Shown: positions 22,760 to 34,587 of the stretch, piece after piece | Layout of the letters: every line of letters begins with the position of its first letter | Numbering within the stretch: the stretch's first letter is position 1 | From: Eleusine coracana subsp. coracana | Lineage: Eukaryota; Streptophyta; Magnoliopsida; Poales; Poaceae | Assembly: GCA_032690845.1 (NCBI GenBank) | Contig: CM064423.1 | Location: forward strand, 30,774,044 to 30,838,043 | DNA: 64,000 bases | Reading direction: 5' to 3' | Position numbers and translations under genes: made by a program | The notes under the pieces: generated by a model | The model's input: the letters and a program-made list of their open reading frames with translations, nothing else | What the model was told of the DNA's origin: nothing | The model's database searches: none

Positions 22760-23864
22760 TGTAAGGACCAAAGGCGTACCGAGGGGGGGTGAATCGGTAA
22801 GCCGACCACGAATTCGAATACTTCAATTTCATACCACTAGATTCTAGCAATCATTGCAACCTAACAATTCTAGTAGGCCAAGACCCTACACATGCTAGTG
22901 TTCATGATGAGTACAAAGTGCGGAAGCTAAACACACCATCCTATGCAAGCCAAAAGTCACCCTATCAACTATAGCACACAAATGCGGGATAGTAAAAGGG
23001 GTCAAGGAATGCTCATGATTTTTTCCCTGAGATCTCGGGAGGATGGCACATTCCCCTAATCCTTGTTAGACCACTCCCGCCGGAGTGCCAGTCCGGACCG
23101 GACTGTCTGGTCACTCTGTAACGGCCCATCCAGAACTGACAGCTCCCCGTCCTCAGGTGATCTCCATACTAACAGAACCGTCCGGTCAGTAGACCGGACC
23201 GTTCGATCTCTTCAAATTCTGTGCATTCCAGAGAGCTTTCCGAAGTGCTTCCTCTCTGCCCTGTACTGATCCACACAGACCGAACCATCCGGTCTCTATA
23301 GACTCTAGCACAGACAGATTCCTCGCAAGTCCTCTCTCTGATCTTCTAGTGAGCGTACACTCCGGTCTCCACTGACCCCTCTCTCCGGTCACTATGTCGT
23401 AAAGCTGAAACTCCTCGTCCTCACTTGACTTTGTTTCTTAGCTTCTTACAACAGCTTCTTGGCTTCTCCACGGCCACCTAGTGCATGTGATTTCACTGAG
23501 CATTCATGCACATCACCGACTAGTCGTGACCTAAGAGACATGACCTAGACCCTCTTGATAGTCCGGTTTTTCCTATGGACTCAAAGCCCTGACATCTAGA
23601 CAAGTGTTCTCAACACTTGCTCCTAGCTTGTCCTTAGCCTTGATCCATCTTCATCAACCCTTGGACTCCATCAAGCTCCATGCATGTGGTCCTCGTCATC
23701 CATTGCCAAGGCAGCCGTCATCCATATGATTTGTAGTACAGTTAGAGATGATTTCAGCATACACAACACTCATGTAGGTATTAGCCCACAATTTCATAGT
23801 TGTCATCTATCACCAAAACATTCATCCCTTGTGGATCCAATCATCAATAGTCATGAAGCTTACA
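22760..23864 (-). repeat. SIRE/Maximus-type Ty1/copia 3' LTR
   Basis: On the minus strand it begins TGTAAGCTTCATGAC (23864) and ends GGTCCTTACA (22760), giving inverted TGTAAG/CTTACA ends; length 1105 bp. A purine-rich GGGGAGAT precedes the start. A truncated sister LTR lies at about 29848-30455 with the same start. Repeated ACCGGACCGTCCGGT-like motifs fall inside. The 5-bp flank on the outer side is CATTC (plus strand); the other TSD is not visible. Confidence 0.85.
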
Positions 23865-24479
23865 ATCTCCCCATTTTTGGTGATTGATGACAACCACTAC
23901 TTATCATAAAATATCAAGGCTAAAAGAGCTACTCTACGATCACAAGGAACCTCAAAGGAATAACAAGGAATGCACAAGGTCCTACTCAAACGAGCATGAT
24001 CAAGAGCTAAGAGATAAAGAGAGAAAAGCACACTCTAGATGATAATGCATGCATGTCATGATAAGATATTAAAGAAAGCATAAAGACATGCATGCAAGAC
24101 ATGAATGATGATATCCAACAGGTTAGCATGGCAATGCATAAGAATTGAAGACAAGCAATCATCATCACGGAATCATACACAGGCATACAGGATAAATAAA
24201 GAAAGACAAAGCAGAGCGTATGAAAATAAAACAAGTGAGATCATGATGAGTCAAACACAAGAGAATGCAAACCATGACTCATCAAAATCCACGAACATCG
24301 ATAAAACCATCAAAATAAGATCCAAATGTAGCTAACTCACAAAACCCATGTACAGGTATACTCCCCCTAGATAAATGACTACTCTCTCGATCATCACAGG
24401 ATCACACTCCCCCTATCTCTATGTCTTCTCCCCCTTTGGCAACAAGCACCAAAAAGAGAGGAAACAACTACTGAGCGCC

Positions 24480-26906
24480 GAAGGTCATAAGAGGTGGTGG
24501 TGTAGCGACGTCCTCTGAAGGCTCTGCTCCGGGCTGCTCCTGTGGCTGATCTTGGTGCTCCTCCTGAGCCTGTGTCACCTGAGCATCAAACTACTCAAAG
24601 AAAGAAAGGTCCTCAAGTGACTCTGACCCTTTGTCCTATCCTGCTGTGACTATGGGTGTCTCCTGTGCAACTGAAGCCTGAAGGAGAGTGAGATCATCCA
24701 TGTCCTGCTGAGTGAAACCTCCTCGGACAAGATCCTCTGCTACCCGAGTTGTGACAAGTGAAGGATTTGTAGCAGAAGAAGGTGGAGCTATAGCTTTAGC
24801 TTTAGCTGAGAGTGTCCCTATCTGTGCAGCTGCCTGTGTGGTATGTACAATCTCTAAAAAGGTCAAACTCCTAACTGGTAACTACTGTGAGGTGGAGGGT
24901 CCTGCCATCTATGAAGTAGAAGACTGAGTCGGTGATGTAAATAGCATAGATATTGAAAAAGCTGATGTGGGGGAGAACGGTGTCAGTGAGAAGGAAAGTC
25001 CTGCTCCCCCTATCGGTAGCACCCCTGAGTGTGATGACAAGCCACTGGACTGGGCTATCATCATAGCAGTGAAGGGGCCTGGCTGAGTTGGCAGTGGCTG
25101 AGACTGTGGAGGTGTTGACAGTCCTGGCTGCTGCCTAGCCTGTCCTCGTGTAACCTCTGACATCTATCCCACTAGCATGGTCAACATGCTTATCTGCTGC
25201 TGCTGAAACTTTGCTTGCATCCTCAGCACATCCATAATATGACGTCTCTCCACAGCTATGCTCTGGATGAAGTCACCCAGTCGTCCTGCAAGTGCTGCTA
25301 TAGTGGGAGCGTCCTCTGTCTCTCTAGTCACTGGCTGAGGTGGTGCTCTAGTACTGGCGGACTCAGGAACCTCCGTCTCTGGATGAGCCTCCTTCTCGTG
25401 AGTGACTAGCAGTGACTCCTGCTTATCTGTCTGCTGGCTCAAGGCTGATTGTGATCCCCTAGGGCCTCGAGGTGCGTAGCTGGTGGTCACCTCAGGGAAT
25501 TCCTCGTACTGCTCCTCATTCACCAGTCCTAGTCTCCTCAGAAGATAACAGATGTAGGGGCCGTAGACTAGGTGACGTCCTCCGACTCTCTCAGAGATAA
25601 CCTCCTCCATCTCAGCAATCATCAAGTCTATCAGATCAAACTGTTGTCTGCTCATCATAGCTGCCACTGCACACTGGTGCAGAAGTGTGAACTCCACTCT
25701 GTACCCAGATTGTGGTATGATAGTCCTGGTGTCTATCTCTCTAACCACCTTCGCCTTTGCAATGAGACTCGCAGGGTGTCTGTCAAAACCTGATGTGTGT
25801 TGTGGTGGAAAGGCAATTGACACCATGTCATCCGGAGGAAGCATCCCTCCCTATGGTCTGCAAGGTGGAGCGAAGGTCTCGTAGGCACTCCTGTACAGCT
25901 GCAGATCTAAAATAATTAGTCCGAGGGCAGCTATCAGGTCCTCTCTGCTCAAGCGATGGGGCTCTCCTCTGAACATGAACTAGGTCTCTAAGCGACCTCT
26001 GGCTACCCATAGTGAGGCGTAGAACTCCATGCAAGTACGTGAAGTACTGCTCCATGTCCGTGCATGTGGCTCTCCTCATAGCCTGGTACGTGTACGGTCT
26101 GGTGACCAACTCTGCTAGTCCAGGCAAGTACGTGAAGTACTGCTCCATGTTCATGCATGTGGCTCTCCTCATAGCCTGGTACGTCATGTCTACTATGGCA
26201 CGAACAGTCCAGCCTTGCCCTTCCTGGCAATGTACCATCTTAGACCCTCACCGATCCTCCTCTGAAGACTGGTCTAGTATCTTTCTCCTCTAGCAGGGTC
26301 CCTGGGGACTGGAATCCACTGCTCGAAGGGTACGAGACGACTCACCTTAAGGTCCTTGGCAGGAACCTTAAGGATGTCACCCTCTCCAGCCGCGTCTACA
26401 AGTCTCTGTAGTCTCCTAGTGCAAACCACACTGGTGCACCTCGGGTCTCCTACCCGACGAAATGACCTTCGAGGTCCTGTCTGTACTTGCTGCTCTAGCT
26501 CCTCCTCCTCTGAGGACTCTATCTTAGCCTCTGAGTCTGATGCTGCGCTCTCCTTCTCCTCGAACTCCTCCTGCTACGTAAAGGATCCCTGCTCCGCAGT
26601 CCTCGACGACCTCTCTTGACGAGAAGTCAGAGTACCCTGCGACCACGCTAGAAGGAGAACTCTGGTGGCCAACCCCTGAGCTGTTGTCCTCTACCTGGTA
26701 CTCCTCCTCAAACCCTGAGTGCCACTATCCAGCTGCCCGATGATCAAACGTGATTCGGGTGTCTTGCGGGAAGTCTCCATGGCCTCTAGGTGTCTGGCAA
26801 CCGGTCTGGCTCTCTCAGAGTTTCTATCTAACCTAGTCCTCTTCTTGCCCTTGGGCTGCACTGGCATCTTGCCCTTGCCCTTGTCCTGAGCACCTGCACC
26901 TACCAT
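24480..26906 (-). pseudogene. Post-pol ORF of the SIRE-type element (function unknown)
   Basis: The frame begins near 26906 with a Lys/Arg-rich stretch (GKGKMPVQPKGKKRTRLDRN) that could be a nuclear-localisation or nucleic-acid-binding segment. It continues in broken frames through 26238-25828 and 25844-25164 (VSIAFPPQHTSGFDRHPASL, then a Gln/Met-rich coiled C-terminal part), and a Ser/Pro/Gln-rich tail at 25163-24909. Position after pol and before the 3' LTR matches the extra (sometimes called env-like) ORF of SIRE/Maximus elements. No transmembrane or envelope feature is clear. Stops and frame changes, for example near 25163 and 26690, show decay. Confidence 0.6.
26031..26216 (-). repeat. 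93-bp in-frame tandem repeat in the SIRE ORF
   Basis: Two copies of a 93-bp unit begin at 26031 and 26124 (GCAAGTACGTGAAGTACTGC). The period is a multiple of three, so 31 residues (containing YQAMRRATC) are duplicated without a frame change. Confidence 0.85.
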
Positions 26907-27426
26907 CTCTGCTGCTGACGAGTGTCACTGCACGCACAAAGGTAGGGATAGGATAAGTATATAACCTATATAAGTCTATAAGCAAAGCACCGCTAGGTAA
27001 GAATACGTAATAGAAATCCTAGCACTAAACGAAGGACATGATCACTGGACAATTAAAGCAAAGTAACAACAGTAATCATCGACTATGTGTGGCTGGTGCG
27101 AGTCATCTAATGTACAGTCAAATAATAGGAAAATGATCTAATAATAGACTAGACTGGAGACAACCCTAGATTTACTATTAACAGGTAATCATGAATTTAA
27201 TTGCAATCTAGTTTGAGCTAAAGTACCTAATTAATGCAACTAATCATGGGCAATTAGTCTAATTGCATCAATTAAGAAAATTGCTCAAAATTCAGAGTAT
27301 AAACAATGAATGGGAGAAAGTAGACCGATACCTAGGGATACTCCGAAGCCAAAACTGAGAAGAACACGTGACCGATTGCCGAAAAACCTGAGCTTTTGCC
27401 TTGTTGGCAATGGAGGATGTGGGAAA

Positions 27427-28514
27427 GGTAACACCCTAGTGTCACTATACCTCATTTCATCACATTATTGCACCTAATTCTGGTTTAGCGAGTCATTATT
27501 TAATTTTTGCTACATTTCAAATTTATTTGAAATTAAGCAACTCCTAATTTTGCTATACAACATGGTGTCACCAAAAATATATGTGATAGGGTATGTCATG
27601 AGATAATTTTAGAAAATTTTCTGAAATTTTGCTCAGAATGGAAATACCCTAATTAATTGCTGAAAATTTAAGTTTTATCCATATTTAAATAAATGGTAAA
27701 TTCAAACCAATTCGAATTTGAGTTTGAAACCGGTTCCATTATGTTCTCCACGTGTCAACCTTTGAGCACAATTTTACCCCTAATTTTTCTAAGATGGTAG
27801 CTATTTTATTTCGAATTTTGAAGTCATGGCCGAGATAAATCCAGAAAAAAGAGAAAAGCACCATAGGGCCCACTCGTCATTCTCCTCTCTCTCTCTCTCG
27901 TCTTCCTTGGTGCACTAGCGCCCGAGCGCGCAGCCACGCTCGCGCATGCGTGTCGCCCGCCCTGGCCAGCACTGCTTGAACCCTAGAATGGTGAAAACCC
28001 GTTCTCGACCTACTCGCCCTCTCTCTCATTTTTCCTCGTCCAACTCGCCTTATTTTTTCCTCTTTCCGAGCTCTTCTCTGTCTGCCATGGCAGCCACCCT
28101 TTGAAACTCGTCGCCCCACTGTTCCTCATTGTCCCTGGCCGGGCTGAGACCACAGTAGCTGCGCCTCACTCTCCTCTACACCCTCGAACAAGCCTCAAAG
28201 TAAGTGGTGCCTTGAGCTGATAGTATTTAGAGAAACTCTCTGACGACCTTGCTAGTGAGCAAACTCGATGTTGACGCGAAATTCATCTTCGTGGGTGAGT
28301 TCCTATCATTGATTCTTGTTCAAGGGTATGCACTACTCAATAGCGCAACTTCCTGACCCTTTATTCCTTTGATTCCTCCAAAGAAACCATAGCAGTTTAC
28401 AAGTTTCTGGCCGCAAGCTCACTGGGCAGACGTTGAAGATGACCAATGGCAGTTTTGTAAATAACGCGAAGTTTAAAAAGAAAATCTAGAAAATACTCTA
28501 AACTTGTAAAAATC
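27427..28514 (+). repeat. Truncated LTR of a Tekay relative
   Basis: It starts (G)TAACACCCTAGTGTCACTATA and follows the Tekay LTR at 3069 in order (TTATTGCACCTAAT, TTTCAAATTTATTTGAA), with a matching passage at 28453-28510 (TTTGTAAATAACGCGAA, compare 14203). It is clearly diverged and is cut at about 28514. The first TG is lost or mutated. ORFs in its GC-rich part (27877-28119) are not credible genes. Confidence 0.75.
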
Positions 28515-29154
28515 GAATCTAGCCCTATTGACCCAGCAAGAGATCGAAGTCGATGCAGTCTTACTGATTCGAGCAGATCGAACTTAATCGAGAAAGTGCC
28601 CAAACACGGTAAATAAAGCTAGATTTAATCCAGTTATAGATAAAAATCAATAGACTGACTCGAATAATAGATCTAAACCACATCTACGAAACCTAATAAA
28701 AGTCATAATAGATCGGACCTAACCGAGACAGTACTACGACTCGAAGTCGATAGAACAAACACGATAACTACCAATCATAAAGTACTAATCCAAGTCTCTC
28801 ACCGAGATCGGAGTCGATGCAGCCCACATGAGATGAGGATTTCATTGAGTAGGAAAAGGTGGCGATGCGTCGAGTTGTATAGAACAAAAGGGTTAAGATT
28901 TCCTGTACAGACCCTATTACATATTTATAACCCTGTACAAGGGGTCCTGTTTCGAGTCGACCCGGACTCTTTGGTTTCTAAACAAACGAACCAACTAGAT
29001 TTATTTTTAAACAAAATCTACCTAAAACAGAAAAAGGTAAAATAAACCCTATCAGGTCCAGTTTATTCCTTTCGGCTGTTGGGCTCCTTCGACTCAGCTG
29101 AATCCTTCTCCACGTCTCTGATTACTGGAACCGGTCCAAATTCCAGTGTCAACA
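28515..29154 (-). repeat. Truncated Tat LTR
   Basis: On the minus strand it starts TGTTGACACTGG at 29154 and follows the LTR at 1149 (GACGTGGAG, then the TATA region TATAAATATGTAATAGGG in complement near 28915-28935). It breaks off at about 28514, so roughly half of the LTR is present. The purine-rich CTCGGGGGACA just before its start (29155-29172 in complement) looks like a PPT, so this should be a 3' LTR. Confidence 0.8.
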
Positions 29155-29246
29155 CATGTCCCCCGAGTCCGGAATACAAAATCTTTGTGCGCCTGATTTT
29201 ATCTCCTCGCTGTGCGCCTTTACCACAACCTACCGGCGTCCCATCC

Positions 29247-29254
29247 TTATAAAT
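29247..29254 (+). promoter_or_regulatory. TATA box of the antisense Tat gene
   Basis: TTATAAAT lies about 142 bp before the ATG at 29396, in a C/T-rich promoter-like context. Confidence 0.5.
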
Positions 29255-29395
29255 GCATCTCCTTCCTTTCTTCATTCTCACCCAAACTCAAGCCTTTTCT
29301 CCTTCTTCTCTCTCCTCCTTCGCCGGCATAGTTCTCTTGCCAGACAGCTCGGCTCCAATCGGCAAGCCCCGACGAGTTCAACCTCTTCTTTGGCG

Positions 29396-29770
29396 ATGGC
29401 AACCCCGTATCATGTTCCCGAGGTAACTCTCTTTCCCGCTTTCCTCTGTCTTTAGGTCTCAGCCATAGATTCACACTGCCATGTTCTTGTTCACTCTTCA
29501 TTGTTCATACGCAGTATAGCAATTTTCAAACTAGCAATAAACTTTTGAACTCTTTTTTGCTTTTCACCATGCCGAAGATTACCTAGCTCTTTATGAATAT
29601 TAGCTTCATTGCTCTTCGTAGGAACATAAGAACCAGATTTGCATTCCATCCGCCGTTGAGGCAAACCATTTTTATCTGGGCCCTTGCAATGATCCTGACC
29701 CCACAGATTTTATCAATTGTGTGACCAACAGAATCCCATTCAAATCCACCCTGGTCACTCCCGAACCTTG
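29396..29770 (+). pseudogene. Antisense gene fragment of a Tat element, plant-mobile-domain-like N-terminus
   Basis: Exon 1 is 29396-29422 (MATPYHVPE), with donor GTAACT. The intron ends ...CGTAG at 29621. Exon 2 is 29622-29770 (EHKNQICIPSAVEANHF, GPCNDPDPTDF), with donor GTAAGG. It stops there because the following sequence is a truncated SIRE LTR. It lies beside the 3' LTR of a minus-strand Tat element and reads opposite to it. Tat elements are known to carry an antisense extra gene in this place, some with a plant mobile domain; that family assignment is from memory of similar grass proteins. Later exons are missing. Confidence 0.55.
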
Positions 29771-29847
29771 GTAAGGAGTTTTTAGATCTTGGCCATCAGA
29801 AATAAAGGGTTGGAGAAATCGGTACCATAGGGTTATTCTGGGCAGAC

Positions 29848-30455
29848 TTCCATAGACCGGACCGTCCGGTCTCTATAGACTTCAAACCAAACAGATTCCT
29901 CACAAAGTCCTCTCTCTGATCTCCTAGTGACCGCACAGTCCGGTCTCCACTAACTCCTCTGTCCGTTCACTATGTCTAGAAGTTGAAACTCCTAGTCCTT
30001 GCTTGAGTTCGTTTCCCAGCTTCTTCCAACAGCTCCTTGGCTTCTCCACTGCCACCTAGTGCATGTGATTTCACTAAGCATTCATGCACATCACCGACTA
30101 GTCATGACCTAAGAGACATGACCTAGACCCCCCTTGATAGTCCGATTTTTCCTTTGGACTCAAAGCCCTAACAACTAGACAAGTGTTCCAAACACTTTCT
30201 CCATAGCTTGTCCTTAGCCTTGATCCATCTTCATTAACCCTTGGACTCCATCAAGCTCATCAAGCTCTATGCTTGCGGTCATTGTCATCAATCGCCAAGG
30301 CAACCATCATCCACATGATTTGTAGTAGTGTTTAGAGATGATTCCTGCCGACATAACACTTATGTAGATATTAGCCCATAATTTTATAGTTGTCATCTAT
30401 CACCAAAATAGTCATACCTTTGGGGATCCAATCATCAATGGTCATGAAGCTTACA
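29848..30455 (-). repeat. Truncated SIRE/Maximus-type LTR, second copy
   Basis: On the minus strand it begins TGTAAGCTTCATGACC at 30455 and follows the LTR 23864-22760 closely over about 600 bp, then is cut near 29848. The base pairs outside its start (TACCC) do not match the flank of the other copy, so it is not obviously the partner LTR. Confidence 0.8.
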
Positions 30456-32676
30456 TACCCCCACCTCATAAGTAGTATGTGCGCTTAATTGTTTGGAGGA
30501 AGGAAAGAATCGCTCTCGCAAGAAAGAGATTGAAGGAAATAAGGTGACAACAGCCGCTTGTACAATAGCAAGCGTCGAGACAGCAGCTACAAGGACATAA
30601 ACAAGTTGAAAATCCAAGAACGAAGCCGAAGATGTAGTGTGCCAATCGGTACCACTATTTGTGCTGATCGGCACTCTCTCACTACCCATGTTATCGAGTC
30701 TCTCTCATGCAATTCAACAAAATTTTAAGCATGGGGGAGGTCCATGCTAGACATAAATTCATATAAAGGCAATAACGTCTCTTTGCTTCCACTCTTCTCT
30801 AATCTTATTTTCTTCTCATCCTTGCAAGTGCCATTTGCCATCAACTTGGATTTTTCTTTTCTTTTCTTTTTCTTTGTGATACACTTCTAGTTTTGTTCAT
30901 GTGAAAGGTTATTTGTAATTTGTCACTTATCTTAACATAGAATGGACAATGACAAATCCCTAATAGCTACATTTACTCTATCTAGGGCAGCATGTCTGTT
31001 GTATGCATCACCGTCATTTTCTTGAGCTTTAACTCCAAGTAATGCTTGATTATTCTATTTGCTTAGGTGGAGGGAGACAAATGATTTGATAGATACCCCA
31101 TATGATTGAATTGTTCTTCATAACAACATGCTTTTCTCTTTGAAAAGAAAACTCCAACATAGCTAGTGTACTTAATAATTTTTGGAAAACTATAATGTCT
31201 TAATGTCTCTAGTCCTCAAAATATTTCCCTCTTGCATTGATGATACCTACCAAAGCCAAATATGCTACACTTATATGATAAACCTGTAGTATTCAATATG
31301 TAATTTGGTGAGTTGATTCAATCTTGTGTTCTTTTGGTATGAGACTTAGAAGCTGGCCATTTCATTTGCGTATCTCTCACTTGCTTACTAGCCCTGTTCA
31401 TATTCTGCATTGCCTATTCTACTCTCGAATGTGTGCATACATCACTGGATATTCCCACCTGTAAACCCATATTTCTTTTGGTGTTGTCCATTCCTTCTCC
31501 ACAACCTATGATATGAGTTTCTCGTCGAGCCGTTTCACTATTTCTATGGTTTTATGCACAAATTAGTAAGATATCTTGCTCAAGACGAAGATTTTCGTTA
31601 GTAAACACCTATGAAGACTCTCTGAAGTGCAAAGATCAATATGAGGAGAAGACATGTCAAAATCAAAAGCGTGCCGACCGGCATGATCTCGGTGCCGATC
31701 GGCACGAGCCCTCCAATTTTCAAAAGGCGCTCTGTTTTCTCTAGAAATCAAGTATATGTGTTTCAGATGGTCGGATTGAAGAAATAAAGGATTTAGCTAG
31801 TGCTATTTATGTTTCTACTTCCTATGCTCGAGGACAAGCATTGTTTAAGCAAGGGGGAAATGGATCGTCATTCACATTCTGAAACACTAGCTAATGGAGT
31901 TCAAGGATTGTTGATGGAAGATCAAGAATGTTTCTAGTTATATCAAGTTGCAATAGTGGAATTTACAAGATTGTGCATAAAACCATCAAGTAAGTGCATT
32001 CATTTGGCTGAAACTCTATCCTTCCAAACATGTGCAATCCGATTTCGAGAACTTCATTTGTGCCTTGAGATCATCCCTTGCCATTTGCACATGTCCACCT
32101 TTCTAAAGCATGTGTTTTCCTCTCTTCCATCATATTGTTCTAATGGCCTTTGTAACAAGTCTCTCTAAAACCAAGAGGAACTATCTCTTGCTTTGACAAT
32201 ATTCTAAGTTACATTGTTTTGCTAGTTGTTTTCCTGTCAAGCTACACATAAAGCCTTCCACTAAATATTTGTAGATAGGATCACTTCTAGTTTTTGGCTT
32301 GTGAGATTTGTGACATGAGTATTGTCTTGATTCTTTGCAAGGGAGTGTTATTTTTTTTGGATAAAGGAGACTTAATTTTTAGAAAACGTTCTGATCTTAA
32401 GGCCTAGTTTGAGGAGTAATCTGCTTTGAGAGTTGAACCTACTTTATTTGATCATTGTGGTTTGTTCTAATTTTGAATCTGTCCCCCACTAGTATTTGTG
32501 AGTAGTAAAACTGGTGCAACATAAAACTTTTGAACTACACTCTTAAAGTCGGTTGGATATGCATATGCTTTGATGAATGCAAGTGAAAATAACATGATTG
32601 CAATATTGATCTCTCCTCGAGAGGGTTAAGTGATTTATTTACTCGAGTACGAGCAAAGTTTTAAGCATGGGGGAGT
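30456..32676 (+). other. Athila-like 3' internal region, no clear gene
   Basis: AT-rich sequence with palindromes of the GTGCCGATCGGCAC type (30661, 31671, 31692) shared with Athila pieces elsewhere. PPT-like AAGCATGGGGGAG occurs at about 30727 and 32663, and a related AAGCAAGGGGGAAA at about 31848. The last one sits just before the LTR start at 32677. Short open stretches (30689-30435 minus, 31956-32168 plus) have no recognisable domain. I see no intact gene. Confidence 0.5.
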
Positions 32677-34089
32677 TGTTAGCGCTTCTTACCTACACAT
32701 TTTATAGGTCAAAAGGAACCATTTTCCCATCTTATTCTACCATATTCTCATCATAAGTATGTGTTTTTACCTCTAATGTTGACGAATTTCACATGTAGTG
32801 TCATTTGAGTCCTATGTTATAGAATTAGATAAAAAGATACTAAAAAGGCTCAAATATGAGAAGTACCGATATGAAGACCGACTCGTCATGCAAGGAGGGC
32901 TTCCCACTAGCCCATGGCACCTACAAGACACCCCTTGACGTTAATGGAGTCCAACATGCAAGCCTAAAGTCGTAACCCAATGTCTAAGGATTTCTAGAAG
33001 TTTTTTTTTCCAGAAGGAAAGTTCAATTTGCGCAACCCAAAAATAGCATTGCATTGCGACGCAGTTTCAGAGTTCAAGACGTACTCTAATAGAAAAAGTT
33101 AAAACTAGAAAATTGTAGATCTCGTCACGGGATTTCCGGATGATATGTGGATCATATTATTTGGCTATGGAGCTAGAAGATATAGGCCCCGCAAGGATAC
33201 CTGTGTAGAAGAGTTTGATTCAGAACAGATATTCTTGCATCACATATTTGGGAACCAAGACCGCTGAATCTTGACTTAAATTGAATACCAAAGTTGTAGA
33301 ACTTTTCAAGAGATACGCGATAGAGTCTGAGTTTGACCTATTTGGACTACGGACAATGGAGTAATGATTTTTGGAAATTGGTGCTTGATATGGAAGGTAT
33401 GAAACCGACTTGGACTCTATCTCTAAGTGGCTAACTTCGTGGCCAAGCAAGCAGAACGTGCCCAGACCCTATATAAACATCATATGACATCAAAAAGAGG
33501 TGTATGGTCTTGTATGCACCCCAAGCAAACCCAAGATGCCGCTGCACGTCACCGGGAGGCTATCGGAGTTGAAGAGCCACCAAATTGAGAGATGTAGTAT
33601 AGTCGAGTAGTCGTCCTGTGTGGTTGTGCTACATCAGAGCTTAGGAGAAGTAGATGTTCACCAATTGTTTAAATGCCAAGTAAGCTAGGATTATAGATGT
33701 CACATTGCTACTGCTTCGGTGCTGATCATCACACTAGTTGCCCCGATCGACACATCGTTTCTCCAACCGCTAGATGCATGCAGGCTAACTCTAGGTGTTT
33801 TTCTTTGATGTATGTGTATTCTTCTAGACCAACAAAGCCTTCACGATACAAACCCCCCAGCTCACCGACACAAAGCCCCCATCTTAATGTTTTCACCATT
33901 CATGCTCTCATATGTGCAATAAGTACTTCATGCTAGGATTGATTCATTAGACAATTTAGAAAACCCTAACCACGGTTCTCTTGCCGATCCTTATGGATTC
34001 GATATAAACCTTAGAATACTCTAAGGGAAAAGCTACAATGTACACCGTACACTTGCGGTATATAAGTGGGTGTGTAATTACGACTAACA
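32677..34089 (+). repeat. Athila-type LTR
   Basis: It starts TGTTAGCGC after the purine tract GCATGGGGGAGT and ends CGACTAACA, giving inverted TGTTAG/CTAACA termini; length 1413 bp. A TATAAA sits near 33470 (CTATATAAACATC). The stretch CACTTGCGGTA near the end is typical of Athila LTR ends. No intact second LTR was seen. An uninterrupted PBS is not obvious after 34089. Confidence 0.6.
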
Positions 34090-34587
34090 CCACCCACCCT
34101 GGCAGAACTTTGCCTAAAAAAGGATGAAGAAATCGACATTGAGTATACAGATCCTTTGAATAAGTTATTCGAAGAAGACGACGAGGAGGAAGAAAGACGT
34201 GATGGGTGCCGATCGGCATGGTTCTGTTGCCGATCGGCACAACATATATGGCAATCGGTACAAGGGAAAACCAGAAGACTTCGAGCCCCTAGGCGACCTA
34301 GATCCAAGAGAAGCACCTCATGTCAAATAGAAGCCACTTCCTGATAGTTTAACGTATGAATATATGGGAAAGAATAAGACTTATCCTATTATTGTCAATA
34401 GTGCCCTAAACAAAGATGAAATAGCAAGGCTACTGATAGTTTTGAAGAAATATAAGAAAGCTATCGGATATTGCTTGGATAACATCAAAGGAATCAACCC
34501 GACTTTCTGAACATGCAAAATTAATTTGGATGAGTCTGCTAAACTGGTAGTTGAAGGCAGGAGAAGACTGAAACAAGGCATGACGGA
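34090..34587 (+). pseudogene. Athila-type pol, part before RT
   Basis: An acidic stretch (EIDIEYTDPLNKLFEEDDEEEE) precedes two palindromic ADRH-type repeats (34206, 34227). From about 34330 the pre-RT passage can be followed (PLPDSLTYEYMGKNKTYPII, then a KKYKKAIGY region and NIKGINPTF) with a TGA at about 34507. It continues to the stretch before RT (RRRLKQGMTD) and is cut at 34587 by a 5-bp-TSD insertion. The next residues of the same reading follow at 47164. The early gag and protease are missing, so the element was deleted before or after insertion. Confidence 0.75.

Larger units (their letters stand above)
23865..27426 (-). mobile_element. SIRE-type copia element, 3' internal region only
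   Basis: On the minus strand this runs up to the LTR at 23864. It lacks gag, protease, integrase, RT and the 5' LTR. From 24908 to 23865 the region is non-coding with GGGGGAG stretches (near 24365, 24412 and 24430 in complement), a habit of SIRE/Maximus 3' internal regions. From 26906 to about 24480 a post-pol ORF is present in pieces. Towards 27426 only AT-rich sequence remains before a Tekay-like LTR begins at 27427. Confidence 0.7.
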
